Source: Forficula auricularia (Eukaryota > Arthropoda > Insecta > Dermaptera > Forficulidae). Taken from it: DNA of 64,000 nt. Numbering within the stretch: the stretch's first letter is position 1; each line of letters opens with the position of its first letter. Shown here piece by piece: positions 22,691 through 34,909 of this stretch. A program made the translations under genes and the position numbers. The stretch is from contig JALMQS010000075.1 of NCBI GenBank assembly GCA_024734495.1, positions 6,308,832 to 6,372,831 of the forward strand, given 5' to 3'. The notes under the pieces were generated by a model. It saw only the letters and a program-made list of their open reading frames with translations. It was not told where the DNA came from and searched no databases.

Positions 22691-23039
22691 AGTAGAAATT
22701 TGTTTTATAAAATGCTTCTTGAAATATTTATTTTTTTGGATTAATTAAAACTCGTTACACTTGTGTTTGTCAAAAAACAGTGTGAGCTAAAAATTTACAT
22801 TAAGGCTTGTCATAACTCATCTTATTAATACAAACTTTTGGACCGAATTCGACCCATAATGCAGCTCGTGATCTGTAGATTGGCTATAGATGTACCTTTA
22901 GGATGAGTTAAAAAGGTTAAAGATATCATTTTATTAATATATAGGAATTATAATTAGAGAGCGAGGCCTTTCGGAATGTGTTTCACCATTCTAATATCTC
23001 CTTAATTGCAAAATAGACGAGCCTTTTTTATTTGACTTA

Positions 23040-23160
23040 TCAACTGTATGATTTCCGGGAGTCAAATTAACGGCGATTCATCAGATGCAGGCCTTCAGGC
23101 GTCCCTTCCCGTCTCCGTCCCGTACCCGTTCTGCCCCCTTCATCAGACCCAACTGTACCT
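23040..23160. promoter_or_regulatory. GC-rich island, candidate regulatory element
   Basis: A unique C-rich patch (GGCGATTCATCAGATGCAGG ... CCCTTCATCAGACCC) stands out in very AT-rich DNA. It has no ORF and no repeat match. Confidence 0.3.
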
Positions 23161-23164
23161 TTTG

Positions 23165-24185
23165 TTAGTAGCATGTCAAATAGACTCGCATATTAACATT
23201 ATATTTATATATTAATAAAAAAAAAAAAAAAATTAAACGGATGATATTAAACTATGAAATATAATATAAATTAAATAATTTAAATGAGTCGTCTAACGGG
23301 AAGCCCCTTAACCTATTTTCACTCGGATTATAAAAACAAATATAAACATTAAAGTTATTCATTATATGATATAATTATATCGTACCCAATTGGGAAATAT
23401 ATATTTACAATTATTAAACATTAAGTAAACTAGATTTTACTGAGGTAAATATCCTGAAGAAAAATCATATAAATAATTTTTTTTTTAATAAATCAACAAA
23501 TCGTTCACTCACGTCTGTCGACATTTTGAAAAAGTGACATTGAAAACCGCTTTCACAGTAAAAATGCTCACTAATAGACACTAATATTAGTCTAATAGGG
23601 TGGATGACACACACTCACGCCTGTCAATATATTTTTGTATGTTCAACTCAAATATGGATATTTATGACTATTAAAAAAATGGGCATGTTAACAAAAATTG
23701 GTATAAAATAAACGCGATGAATAAATAGATTGACCCCAAAAAAGATAGAAACATTAAATAAATTTTACGCGTTAATGTTTAATATTTATTTATTTTGTTA
23801 ATGGGTAATCTTACTGACCTATATATATTTAACGATTTTAAAATATGTAAAAGCAAATTTAGTTATTCATATAAATGTATGTCACAAATATTTATATTCA
23901 TTTATTTGCAAATATTTAATTATGTCATTAATTTAGATCGAAATGAATGTTGAATTGGTAATCATTTGAGGTGTTGCTGGTTATCATATTAAAAGTTTTT
24001 GGGGGTTTAGTGTACATAATTGTGATTTGTAAATAGTTAGGGAGCTACGCATGAAATTACCAGGATAGGAATTTTTAATGAAATATTGTCATTAGAAACA
24101 TAACGTTTTGATCTCTTATTCTGGATCAAGAACTGACTTCTATTTTACTTTAATCTTATTAATAATTAGTTCTTGAAATTAAAAA
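23165..24185. other. No recognisable gene
   Basis: Very AT-rich, with an A tract at 23216-23232. TCACTCACGTCTGTCGACAT and CACTCACGCCTGTCAATAT (about 23505 and 23612) form a short imperfect direct repeat. Confidence 0.45.
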
Positions 24186-24189
24186 TAGT

Positions 24190-24854
24190 ATGAAAGCTTA
24201 TAATAGGAAAATAAGGACAAGTTCTTAGGTCTGACTTTTTTATTTATATATATCAGCCAACGTTTCGTCGACTTTGCCGACTTCTTCAGGGCTTCAAATT
24301 CGTCTAAATTTTCTTTTCATCTTCGTTCCCATGAAAACCACCAGAAACACAAATTTCAAAAAATATTTGGCATATTCCATTAACAATTTGTTTTCTATTC
24401 TTTATATTAATAATTAATTACACTAGACAAAACAGAAATACATAGAATGAGGCAATACTATTTTTTAAAACAACAGAATAGAATCCTTTTTTTTATTGAT
24501 CTTTATATTTAAAAATCTCAAATTTTTTTTTTTTAATTTGAGACTTTTAATCAATAAAAAAGGATTCTGCTCTGTTGCTTTAAAACACAGTGTTGCCTCA
24601 TTCTATGTATTTCTGTTTTGTCTAGTGTAATTATTAATTTAAAGAATAGAAGAAAAAATTGTTTATGTGAATGTGCCAAATATTTTTGAAATTTGTGTTT
24701 CTGATGATCTTCAATGGTAACGAAAATAAAAAGAAAATTTAGACGAATGTGTGGCATGACTATTTGAAGCCCTGAAGAAGTCGGAAAAGTTGGCTGATAA
24801 ATTAAAAAGCCACACATAAAAACTTGTCCATATTTTCCTATTATAAACTTTCAA
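24190..24854. mobile_element. Long palindrome (about 665 bp), hammerhead-bearing
   Basis: The whole segment folds on itself around an A/T tract near 24520. Mirrored blocks include GAAAGCTTATAATAGGAAAA, AGCCAACG/GAAGCCCTGAAGAAG, GTCTAAATTTTCTTTT, GAAACACAAATTTCAAAAAT, ACTAGACAAAACAGAAATAC and GAATGAGGCAATACT. The left arm holds an intact hammerhead; the right arm lost GACGAAAC. Small open frames here (24551-24817) are by-products. A one-arm relative is at 18128-18280. Confidence 0.85.
24259..24289 (-). ncRNA. Hammerhead ribozyme motif with GUU cleavage site
   Basis: Minus strand: CUGAAGA, A, GUCGGC-AAA-GUCGAC (six pairs including one G-U), GAAA, CGUU. Helix I forms AGCC (24290-24293, minus) with GGCU just beyond GUU. 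NUH is satisfied as GUU. Helix III is the self-complementary ACGU. Confidence 0.7.
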
Positions 24855-24859
24855 ATTAA

Positions 24860-25495
24860 TACAAATTATAGACGGAAATGATAATAATAATTTAGTAATT
24901 TAGAGTGACTGGAACTCTCTTTAAGCAACTGACATATAATCTTTAGTCTTTTAAGACCCGCATCCACAGGCTCTGTTCCAATCCATGACATTTCTTTCTA
25001 TCATTCTCTTTCTTTTCAAGATGCAAGGCACTTTTTCGGTACATCTTCTTGCATCAATATCATTAAAAAAAAATTGTAAAAATAATGAACGTGAAAGAGG
25101 TGTTGGGTATGAAGTGTTGCCTCTTTTTGGAAGTGAAATAAATTTGCACAAGGCTTATAGAATTTAATCATCTTTTCAATTTATTATTTATAGAGCGATG
25201 ACGGAGATGTTCGATGATCAATCAATCCCATAAAAATCACGAAGCTACAAGCGAAAATCTCCCAAAAACAATATTCTGAAAAGCAATCTCTTTTTCTCTG
25301 TTCCTCCACGTCTCTTTTTCTCTTTGTCTTCCCGCCTTCTTGCAAATTACTTCCAATAAATGTCTGATTCAATATCTATCGATAACCGGAAATATTAATT
25401 AACCTTGAAAAAAGTCTACCTTTTTTTCCCCCACCTTTTGTTTGTACCAATTGGAATACACTTTACATACATTAAAAATTTCTCCTGATACCGAA
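24860..25495. other. No recognisable gene
   Basis: Overlapping small open frames on both strands (24951-25151, 24985-25167, 25184-25372) arise because this stretch is less AT-rich. None has a domain or a splice partner. Confidence 0.4.
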
Positions 25496-25499
25496 ATCC

Positions 25500-25800
25500 T
25501 AGTGCAACTCTCGAACGTTCGCCTACATATGATAATAAAGGTAAGATTGGGCAATACTGACTGACTGAGTACCTCTACTTGTGCATCCCAGCAAACAGAC
25601 GGACAGACAGACGGTGCTGGATACCCACGCGAGTCTGCCCACGCCCGGCTCTCACGCGCACCTGAATGAACCTACGCACCTGAGGAGAGCCAACCAAACG
25701 CCCACAAGCTCAATATTCAGACACCATGTCGCCGTCCCGTTTCGTTTATCAATGGACCCAAAAGATCAGCATCCTTGAGCTTTCGCCCAACATCTACTTC
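25500..25800. promoter_or_regulatory. GC-rich island, possible 5' exon or regulatory element
   Basis: Roughly half G+C, unique in the window. A donor-like AAAG|GTAAGAT sits at 25541. The plus-strand frame 25581-25778 (MHPSKQTDRQ...) is open but is composed of CAGACGGACAGACAGACGG-type repeats and lacks a domain. It could be an untranslated exon or a regulatory element. Confidence 0.3.
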
Positions 25801-25804
25801 ACTT

Positions 25805-26825
25805 TCTTTCTCGTTATCAAACAGTTAGGCAGTCGCATATTAATTAATAGAACCACCATTTGATTACTTTCATCATTGACAGATAATCGGTACTTCTAGA
25901 GTAGTAGAAGCTGTTCTTGTTATTGTTTTCAGCTATAAAGCTATTATCTTTAGTAACCACTCATTGGAACATAAATAGAAGAGAATAACGCTCTTTTTAT
26001 CAAACCACGCAATATTAAGTCTCTTGGAACTCTCTTATATATTTTGTAACGTGGGTATACATAATAAAGTGGAAAGAGATATGTTTTTATACCTATATTT
26101 CTCTATTTACCGATCTAATATATTGAAACCGGAATTAAGTATACCTAATCGCATTTTTTTCGTAACATAATGCCATAGTTTGATATCTACCATACCTATA
26201 GTGATCTGACGTTTTTTAAGCGATGACCATCATATATTTTACTGCACGAAAAAGCTCAAATTTGTAATTTGAACTTGTTTCAGAAGAATCCGTCTTGATC
26301 CAGTCTTTCAGATCTAATTTGGAAATTTTTTTTAGTTTTTTTGTAAGACTGGTGAAGACGAATATTTTTTCAAGTTGGACCAACTATAGTTAACAAAATT
26401 ATTTAAAATTTTCTTACTTAATCATTAGTAATTAGACTCAAAGAAATATTTAGTTAAAGTAAAGAAAAATTTTAAGAACTGTTTAACTAAGAACCCACAC
26501 CATTCTCCCTTAACAAAAATAAATAAATAAATATTTAGTTCATCAGATTACCACCAAAATCTCTATATATATTTTAAAAATTGTTGCTTTATGAATGAAT
26601 TCTAAAGCAAATTTATACTATCTAGTAATTTTAACTTAAATTAGAAAAACTGAAAAAATAAATAACGACGAATTGAATTCTCTATAAATACAAACCAAAT
26701 AGTCAAACATTTATAACGAGAATGCATAAATTTGGCATAGATTAAGTTAGTTTATAGATTTTAATGCCAGCTAAAAGAATTCAATACTTCCAAAGTGAAA
26801 GTATTCAATATGATATACTAGAAGA
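25805..26825. other. Mostly unique AT-rich DNA; foldback tail at 26455-26520
   Basis: No gene. Bases 26455-26520 hold TTAAAGTAAAGAAAAATTTT plus the ACCCACACCATTC...CTTAAC tail of the foldback family seen at 18433-18583, as a single arm. Confidence 0.5.
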
Positions 26826-26829
26826 GAAA

Positions 26830-26960
26830 AGAAATTGAGGGAAGATGAATTCGAATCGGACAAAGAGAAGAAGTGTCCGGCAAACTCCACGGGAGATGGA
26901 TTAGGAGTGTCTGTGTGGTCGAGGATTAATTACACACCAAGCCTAATTGTTTTCAACTAA
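26830..26960. promoter_or_regulatory. GC-richer unique island
   Basis: A compact block (AATTCGAATCGGACAAAG ... GTGTGGTCGAGGATTAATTA) with homeodomain-type TAAT sites. It has no ORF and no repeat match. Regulatory function is only inferred. Confidence 0.25.
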
Positions 26961-26964
26961 ACAA

Positions 26965-28775
26965 TCATCGATCATCAAATTCGTTTTACTGCACTGTAAT
27001 TTACTAACAACTGTTTTAAATGAACAATCAAATGGAAATCAACTTTTTAACTACAGCATCAAATCAAATTCAAGACAATAAAAAAGTACTTATTGTTCAA
27101 TTTGAAAAGTCAAATCGATCATTTATATTTACTTAATTACTGATTAATTTGATAGTTCAGGTATTTTAACGATTGAATAATAGTGGAATGTGAGTGTCGA
27201 ATTAGAACTTGTGCAGTTTCTATTCGTTAATAGCCACCCAGGACATCACATATACAGGTACAAAATTGAAGATTTTGTACTTTGATGGATGAGTTGTTTT
27301 TCAGCAGCAAAGTTCGTCTAAAACCATCAAAATCAGACATTTCCCATCAAAACACTACGTTTTCATCCCTTAATCTGAAGTTTAGAATGACTCAGGGACT
27401 GAGATTGCAATTCTAAACCACTTGTCGCATGTTTGGTAGAACAAACCAGCCATTGCTATGTCGAATGAGGGAAATTACTTTAAAGTTAAGTTTTATTTTT
27501 TGTGTTCTTGAGGAATATATTTAACAAGCTATCTCGCTGTCTAAGTATTGCATTCACTTAAAATTTTTTAATATTCTATGTTTATTCGGGATTTCGAAAT
27601 ACCTCTTTGAATTCCATTCTACAATAGCTTGAAACTTGTAGAGTTCGGTTTCCAAAATGCTTATAGTTTAAAAACAAAGAAGTAATTAGAATTTGGAATT
27701 TTCAAAACTTTCAGATGAAAAGTTTCAGCCCCATTTTTGAGACTGATTACTTAAATGATTTTTCATTAAATGAAGAAATCTTGAAGCCATTCTTGTGGTG
27801 ATAGATATTTAAAAAGAGGCGTAGGGAGGCTAAAATTCTAACAATAGACACCATTTTCAACACTGTTATCAGTAGGTCTCTTGAAATGAAGAAATAATCT
27901 TCCAGATCATTGATCACCAAAACATCAACAAAAAATATATTGGTATATATTTATTTATTCATTCTTCAGGTATAATCCAGCTTTTCGATGTAATCTTGTT
28001 GACGTTTCGACAGAATCTCGCCTGTAAATAAGAAGACCTGTTCTTTTTCTTTGATCTTTTAAGACACTGGAGGATGTATATTCATGTCCCTTCATCCGAT
28101 ATTAGGACCTATTATGAAAGGCCTTTTTTTCTGATAATTTTAGGGTCTGGATTTATTTGACATATAATTGAATCAATCATCTAATAATAGTACTTTCAAA
28201 CTTCCCATCCGATGTTTTTTCTGCCCCTTTGGCTAATAAAATCAAAGGAAATATTAATCCATCCATCGAATGAAGATTTATCACTTCGATCGAAGATAAG
28301 AGTTTTTTTATTCAATTCGACTAATATGACGAAATATAAATTCAATAATTCCGATGTAATGTGCTGGGTATTATTATTGAATATTGACTCGGGTTCAAGT
28401 CGTGTTTCTCTTCGGAAGACAATCAAGGTCTGTCCGATGCAAGAGAAAATGATTAACCTCGCCTGGCAATAGGTATATGTAAAGAAGCGGAGTCGATCAC
28501 ATTTGAATAGCTCATTTGCCTTTCGATGTAATTTACGTCTATTTTGTGTAAAAAATCAATAAATTAACTACGATGGAATTAATTTCAACTTAGCCATGAG
28601 CGAAGATTGTTCAAGTATTTCATTTCTCTTCCTACTACTACTTGTTAAAAAAAACTTCCTTAATTAATAATATTTTTTATTTTATTTACTGCTAAATTTC
28701 TCTCACGGACGTATTCAATTTCCACGCGTGGGTGAATATTTATTTTTTTATTTTCTGTATAAAAAGAAAAAGAAT
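26965..28775. other. No recognisable gene; one eroded Penelope-like motif
   Basis: Unique AT-rich DNA. Near 28001-28011 the minus strand reads CUGUCGAAACGUCAACAAG, like the 3' half of a hammerhead, but no CUGANGA precedes it. Frames 28196-28426 and 28212-28472 overlap on opposite strands without support. Confidence 0.4.
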
Positions 28776-28779
28776 TGTG

Positions 28780-28875
28780 AATGGATTAAGTATGCTAACC
28801 AGTTGTTTGTGAATTAGGTAGGTCTTAAATGAGGTCTGGCGCCTGGCGCCGTCAGAACTTCAATACACGTCATTC
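28780..28875. promoter_or_regulatory. Short GC-richer island
   Basis: GAGGTCTGGCGCCTGGCGCC contains a GGCGCC pair in a very AT-rich setting. Unique; function unknown. Confidence 0.2.
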
Positions 28876-29222
28876 TTATTAGTTGTAATTACTAGCTATA
28901 GTTTTTGCCTGCTTTTATACAACTTCGTTAAAGTCAAATTTTTTATTCCAATTTTGACTATCCTCCGAAAATGGACTTGAAATTTTGCCCATACCCAGTT
29001 AAAAATTTCTTATCTAATTTTACTATTAAAAAAAATGCCTCAAAACTTTTTAGTAATATTACCAGTATTGTAATCTTACACCATATTTATTACTAATACG
29101 TATAATACAAGAAAAAAGTAAAGTTATAATTTATTTTTGTATTTTTGCAATAGTTAATGTGATTTTACCATTATAATATAGCTTTTAACTTAAAATGTAA
29201 ATAAAATAAGTAAGTGCTCACT

Positions 29223-29325
29223 CTTTTATTTTTACTTTCACAATTATATTCATATAATATAATGTGGAAATATTGCGATGGCCTGATGGGTCTTGACTCT
29301 AAGATCTTGTTACTGTTCTGTTTAT
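29223..29325. repeat. Dispersed repeat family W, copy 1
   Basis: TTTACTTTCAC...ATATAATGTGGAAATATTGCG and TCTTGACTCTAAGATCTTG match 57610-57722 in the same orientation. The end TTTTTACTTTCAC looks like an element terminus. Confidence 0.65.
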
Positions 29326-29329
29326 GGAA

Positions 29330-31595
29330 ATTGTTTGGGAACTAAGAAAAAATTTATTTTCTGATTTTTAGTCTATTTTAAGAGAAAAGCTTGTTTTTTA
29401 AAACGAATTGTCAATGAATTTTTTCAAATGATTTCTCAATGACGTTTTATATTATAGTGGTAGCAGCATTTACCTTTAAAATGTCAAAGCATTCAATGAT
29501 TTTATTCAATTTTATATACGTTGTAGGTACATAAAAAAGATATCGTAAATTATCATTGAAATTTATTCATATGAGTTTTTTTTATTAATTAATGGTTTTT
29601 ATTCTTTATAATAAAAAATTAAATAAATATATGGCAAATTATTAACAAAATTATAGAATATAATTTATATGTAAAAAAAGTTGTAAATTGAATTTATTTT
29701 ATTATAATTTTATGTCTATCTAACTATAAAAGTATGATGAAGTCTTGATGAAATCATTTGAAACATTACGACTTTATGATTTATAATTCCATTTGAGTAG
29801 GATGCAAGCAACTTGCTTAAGATTAGAGAGACTGTTTTACACAGAACTAAACTACCGTTTCGAAATAGGGTGTGTTTAAAAATTTTAATTTAAAATTTTT
29901 AATATTAATCAATAGTTTAATTAAAAATTATTAACATTTATTTTTTGAGAATTTATATAATTAAAATACAGATATGATACCCGGAAGATGTTCATTTTTG
30001 GATAAAAATTTTCCATCCATTTTTCAAAAAAACAAGACAGTAAAATTTTCATATTCATTTTTTTTAAATATTGATCAATTAAAAAAATTAAGTCTATCAA
30101 AAACTGAAAAGCGATTGAATTAGCTTGACGTCAGAGATCTGTTATGATATTTTTTGGATTTCGTTAGTTGTTCCGCCAAATGAGTTTTCTTAGGATTTTT
30201 TTGAAATTTAGACAGATTATTATTTAAATACTTCTGTATCAAGTAGTGGCAAAACGAAATTTATGAACAATATAGTTCCTTAGATATTAAATTCCAAAGA
30301 TAGAGTTTTTCAGACTCTTTAACATTGCACTATACAGGATATCGGAAAGTTTACATACAAATTTAATGAATAATGAATAAATAATAAAAAATTTACACCA
30401 AAAACAAGCTGGCAACAAAGCATTTGTTTAACCTAAAAAGTGGATTAACTTTAGTAATTTTTTGACGTATTTTCGCTTCAGCCATTGTCGCAACAGCTTT
30501 CAACCGCTTATAAAGAACTTGTTGTTTTATAAATCTTCTTTTATAATGTACTTGTAATGATATTTCTAGGATAAAATATATACAAGCTCGGACAGTGTCG
30601 CCAAATTTGTTAAACGAGCTCGGGATTGGCTAGTAGTTGTACATAAACAGCAAAAAGTTTTGGGCTTATGAATTATGAATCCTTATTGTCTGTTCTATAT
30701 AAACTACCAATAACTTTTTGCTAGTATTGTCGCGAAACAACTATCTTAAAAGTAGAACTATTTGGGTCTATCTGTTTGCTTGTCTCTCCGCCCATCAGAG
30801 TATTTTAGTACGGAAACTTAATAAGATACATATAATCTAAAAAATAATATTATGTATTATATGTATATGTATTAATTTAAACCAAAAAATGACTACAAAA
30901 TTCGAGTTCGAAACGTTGCCAATGACATTGAAAAAACTTATTCTAGGTGTTTTCATGGGTAACTTTACAACCTCTATGAATTAAATTCATTATTATCTAA
31001 TTTTGAAAATTTTATTGCAATATTTATTATATATATATATATATATTTTTTTAAATAAATGATACATTCCAATTTTTCCAATCCATTAGATCTTATCTAG
31101 AGATATGTAAATTTATCACTCTTAAATCATTGTTTATAGGCGCTTGAGGTGATAGGTTTTAATATTTTTATTTATTAACTAAATTGATTTAACCAGTTCT
31201 GAAGTAAAAAACGAGTGTGTAGTTCGTATTTTTTCTATTCTTAAAACATAATCTTCTAACATTTGAATTAAGATTTCTATTATAATACTTTAGTTATCAT
31301 GTGGATGAAAGTTTATTTTCTCTCATATATTAATTAAAAAAATATTTGAAAATTTGAAATTTCGGACTAAATTTTACCTAGTATAAAAATAACTGAAATT
31401 CGAGGAAAAAGTAAAACCTTTTTCAAGACATGTTAATAAGTTTTCTGCAAATCATTTTGGTGATTTAGTATTTTTTTGCCACCGAAAATTTAGAGCTTAT
31501 TATTCGAAACTTTACACAGAAGTTAACTTTACTAATAGAAGCTTGTGTACCAAATTTCACCTCATTATAAGCATCATAAGCTTCTCACATAACAA
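29330..31595. other. No recognisable gene
   Basis: AT-rich DNA with a (TA)n tract at 31026-31046. GGATATCGGAAAGTTTACAT near 30338 and the following block look repeat-like but have no second copy in the window. Confidence 0.45.
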
Positions 31596-31596
31596 T

Positions 31597-31840
31597 TTTG
31601 TTAAGTGAGAATGGTGTAGGTTCTTGGAGAAACATATTTTAATAAAGTAAAGACAATTTAAAATTTTTAAAAAAATTTAAAAATAATGTAATTCTAGGTA
31701 GGTTTCACGAAAATAAAAGATAAGATGCTTATTAGCATGACTCTATATAATTTTATTTATACTATATACAGTACTTATAAACATCTCGTCTTTTATTTTT
31801 GTGAAACCTACTTAGAATTCTATATTTTTAAATTTTATTG
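31597..31840. repeat. Foldback repeat, TAAAGTAAAG/GGTAGGTTTCAC family
   Basis: It opens with the inverted tail GTTAAGTGAGAATGGTGTAG, then AAAGTAAAGACAATTTAAAA and CTAGGTAGGTTTCACGAAAA, mirrored by TTTTGTGAAACCTACTTAG about 100 bp later. A close relative is nested at 32082-32300. Confidence 0.8.
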
Positions 31841-32081
31841 AAAAAAAAAAATTGTAAATTATAATTTTGAACGTTCTTGTAATATAATCTGTTACGTCAT
31901 AGTTTTTTACTCCCTTTCTGTCTGGATTTCGATACTAATGATAAAACAAGAACGAAATGATGTAGAAAGTTGCTTCTGGTGTCAAAAAGTTTGTATTTCT
32001 AAACCAAATGGGATTTGGGCTGTTCTAGCTTAAAAACTTCCGGTTTAAAAAGGCAAACAAAAAGAATCGATAATATTTTAT

Positions 32082-32300
32082 ATGAGATAAAAGTAAAGAA
32101 AATTTAAAAATTTTTTAAAAATATAGAATTCTAGATAGGTTTCACAAAAATAAAAGACAAGATGCTAATACTTTATATAAATAAAATTATATAGAGTCAA
32201 GCTAATAAGCATCTTATATTTTATTATTGTGAAACCTACCAAAATTCTATATTTTTTAAAAAATTTAAATTTTTTAAAATTTTCTTTACTTTTATCTCAT
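32082..32300. repeat. Nested foldback repeat
   Basis: ATGAGATAAAAGTAAAGAAA is mirrored by TTTCTTTACTTTTATCTCAT, with GATAGGTTTCACAAAAATAA mirrored by TTATTATTGTGAAACCTACC. It sits just inside the left arm of the 31845-33602 element. Confidence 0.8.
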
Positions 32301-32594
32301 ACGAGCTGCTCCAGGCGTGCCTTCGGCACGCCCTCTACAACTCGGCTCTCCGGGCAACATCTCGGCATGTGATTATTAGGTCTCCAAAATTCATTTAAAA
32401 AAAAGCTCCATTCCCAAAAAAGTATGTTTTTTTGTTTTTTGTTTTTTTTTTAATTATAAAACCTGGCAAAAAATTAACTTTTTCATTAAATTTAGCACGT
32501 AGAATTTTAACATTTTATTGTAGTTTAATAGATAGAAGACGCTATCTCTTGACATAATTTGGCTAGCTTATGAGTAACTCCACAATAAATAACT

Positions 32595-33060
32595 CAGTTT
32601 TCTAAAGAGTAAATGTACAAAAAAGCTAAAAATTTCTATATTTTGCCCCCCCCCTTTCGCCTCCATACAGGCAATTTTGATAGTTGATTTTTACAGGAAT
32701 AGTTTCTTAAAGTAATAAAGAATAACTCTACAAAATTTGATCAAGATCGGAGAGAGTTTTAATTTTTGCTCCCACTCACATTTTGATAGTTGAGGGGAGG
32801 GGGGTCGGATTACAAAAAATCTTGAAATTATTTTTTAGATATTTGCAAAGAAATAATCCACAGTTTTCTAAAGAGTAAATGTACTAAAAAGCTAAAAATT
32901 TCTATAATTTGCCCCCCCCCCCTTCGCCCCCATACAGTCAATTTTGATAGTTGATTTTTACAGGAATAGTTTCTTAAAGTAATAAAGAATAACTCTACAA
33001 AATTTGATCAAGATAGGAGAGAGTTTTAATTTTTGCCCCCACTCACATTTTGGATAGTTG
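32595..33060. repeat. Tandem duplication, 266-bp period
   Basis: CAGTTTTCTAAAGAGTAAAT at 32595 recurs at 32861, followed in both units by a C run, CCATACAG, CAATTTTGATAGTTGATTTT and AAATTTGATCAAGAT. Only a few substitutions and changes in C-run length separate them. Confidence 0.9.
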
Positions 33061-33765
33061 AGAGTAGAATTTCAAAAAATCCTGAAAATTCTTTTTGGAT
33101 ATTTGTATTTAGAATTTTATTAAGTAAAAATCAAGTAGATATCTTATCGTTCTTAATTGAAAATGCATAATTAGTGTAAACACATTGCAAAAATATTTTA
33201 CCCCTTTTGACCTCTTTAGGGGTCGAATTTCAAAAAATCCTTTCTTAGTGAGCCCCATATGTCATAGATGTAATATCCTCTCCCAATTTCATGTTTATAT
33301 GTCTAGTGGTTCTGGCTGTTTTGATGATGAGTGAGTGTATCGGACAAAGAATTTTATGTATACAGATAACATATTATCGGTTCTTTTTGTTTCCCTTTTC
33401 AAACCGGAAGTTTTTAAGCTAAAACACCCCAAATCTCATTTGCTTTAGAAATACGAACTTTTTGACACCAGAAGCAGCTTTCTACGACATTCCGTTCTTG
33501 TTTTATCATTGGTATAGAAATGCAGAAAGAAAGAGTAAAAAACTGTGACGTAACAGATTATATTACAAGAATGTTCAAAATTATAAATTACAATTTTTTT
33601 TCAGTTAAAGTGTCTCTCTTTAAACTGCAGAAAACTTCCCCACAAACATATTGTTTTTTAGTTTTCGTTTTTTATGTGAATTAAGTTATATATAATAGCA
33701 TAAATGTAAAACGATCTTGCGCGTTTGCCTTGGAGAATAATAATGCTATAATATAAATAATGTAG

Positions 33766-33955
33766 AAATGCGACTCCCGCTGAGATTGCAGCCGAGACCC
33801 TTGAACTTGTCAGTGCCTGGTGAAGTTCTAAAGCTCTTGTCAAAAGGAACCTGAGCATCGAGAATGACCATCCATCTTCAGGCACGAAGCTAGAATTTGA
33901 TTTAACCGAGAGAGAACATGCACTTCTACTTTTGATCATAGATAAACCAACTTGA
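33766..33955 (+). pseudogene. Possible degraded coding segment
   Basis: After TGTAG, one plus-strand frame reads NATPAEIAAETLELVSAW, then TGA at 33821, then SSKALVKRNLSIENDHPSSG and on to a stop at 33953: 62 codons with one interruption. Codons are well balanced and the peptide looks protein-like. A donor-shaped CTG|GTGAAG overlaps the TGA, so the first part could also be a spliced exon. The opposite strand is open too (33658-33939), which weakens the case. No family recognised. Confidence 0.25.
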
Positions 33956-34293
33956 GATGGAGATTTTATTTTTTTATTAATTATTCGTTAATAAATTAAG
34001 GGGAGATAATTTTATTTATGATTCTGTTGAAAGGTAAAATATTCTAGTGAAATTTTAATGAAGGAGATAAATATAAAAAAAAATTAACTTTCAGAAATTT
34101 TAAATTAATATAATTTTAAATTAGACAATTAGAAATTAGTATTCTGATAAAGTCCAAAAAAAAGGTGTAGTAGAATAAATTGGGATCCTCACTTAAAAAA
34201 TTTTTATTCTTAATAAAAAAATTTACATAATTGAAAAAAAGTCAAAGAAACTACACCTTTTCCATGTGTATTTCAGAAAACCCCAATTGTACA

Positions 34294-34905
34294 GGGTGGA
34301 GCCTAAAGATCTCCCACATTTTGAAAAGGTATAAAAAATGAAAAAATTTAACTAGAAATAAACTGAATATATTTTTGAAAAGAACTTAAAATATTTTTTT
34401 ATATCAGACAAAAAAAAAAGGGGGGGGGGGCAAAAATGAAAATTCTAGCCTTTTCGACCAAACTCAACTAAATTTTGTATACATATTCTGTGGACCTCCA
34501 GAAGGCTAGAAATGCAAAAACTAACCACCCGAAATGGGGGAGGGTCAAATATGAAAATTCTAGCACTTTCTACCAAACTAAATCTAATTTTGTATACAGA
34601 GTTTTGTCGAAAGGGTTAGAATTTTCATTTTAACCCTCCCCATTTTTGGTGGTTAGTTTTTGCATTTCTATCCTTCTGGGGGTCCACAGAATATGTATAC
34701 AAAATTTGTTGAGTTTGGTCGAAAGGGCTAGAATTTTCATTTTTGACCCCTCCCCCAATCCTCTTTTTTTGTCTTATATTAAGTTTAAAACACATTAAAA
34801 AGAATTATTTTATTTTATTTTCAAAAAATATATTCAGTTTTTTTCTAGTTAAATTTTTTCATTTTTTTATACCTCTTCAAAATGTGGTAGATCTTTATGC
34901 CCCAC
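34294..34905. repeat. Long palindrome (about 610 bp)
   Basis: It is mirrored around about 34592. GGGTGGAGC...AAGATCTCCCACATTTTG at the left end is complemented at the right. Inner arms contain GACCAAACTCAACTAAATTT, TTTGTATACATATTCTGTGG and ATGCAAAAACTAACCACC blocks, shared with repeat family X at 12130-12330. The minor frame 34743-35048 starts inside it and is not a gene. Confidence 0.85.
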
Positions 34906-34909
34906 ATGT

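Larger units (their letters stand above)
31845..33602. mobile_element. Element with about 235-bp terminal inverted repeats
   Basis: 31845-32080 and 33366-33602 are reverse complements over their length, sharing AACGTTCTTGTAATATAATC, ATAAAACAAGAACG, GTTTGTATTTCTAAACCAA and CTTCCGGTTTAAAAAGGCAA blocks. The interior contains a nested foldback, a GC-richer stub and a tandem duplication, but no transposase. A diverged piece of the same arm lies near 51055-51140. Superfamily unknown. Confidence 0.75.

Noticed and set aside
24765..24800. CTGAAGAAGTCGG...GTTGGCTGATAA as a plus-strand hammerhead
   Set aside because: The GACGAAAC segment is deleted, so there is no GAAA core or helix II partner.
28001..28011. 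GAAACGUC on the minus strand as another hammerhead
   Set aside because: No CUGANGA or helix II precedes it at a workable distance; at most an eroded end.
33658..33939. 93-codon minus-strand open frame
   Set aside because: The plus strand reads more protein-like over the same bases; neither is strong, so only the plus reading was listed, at low confidence.
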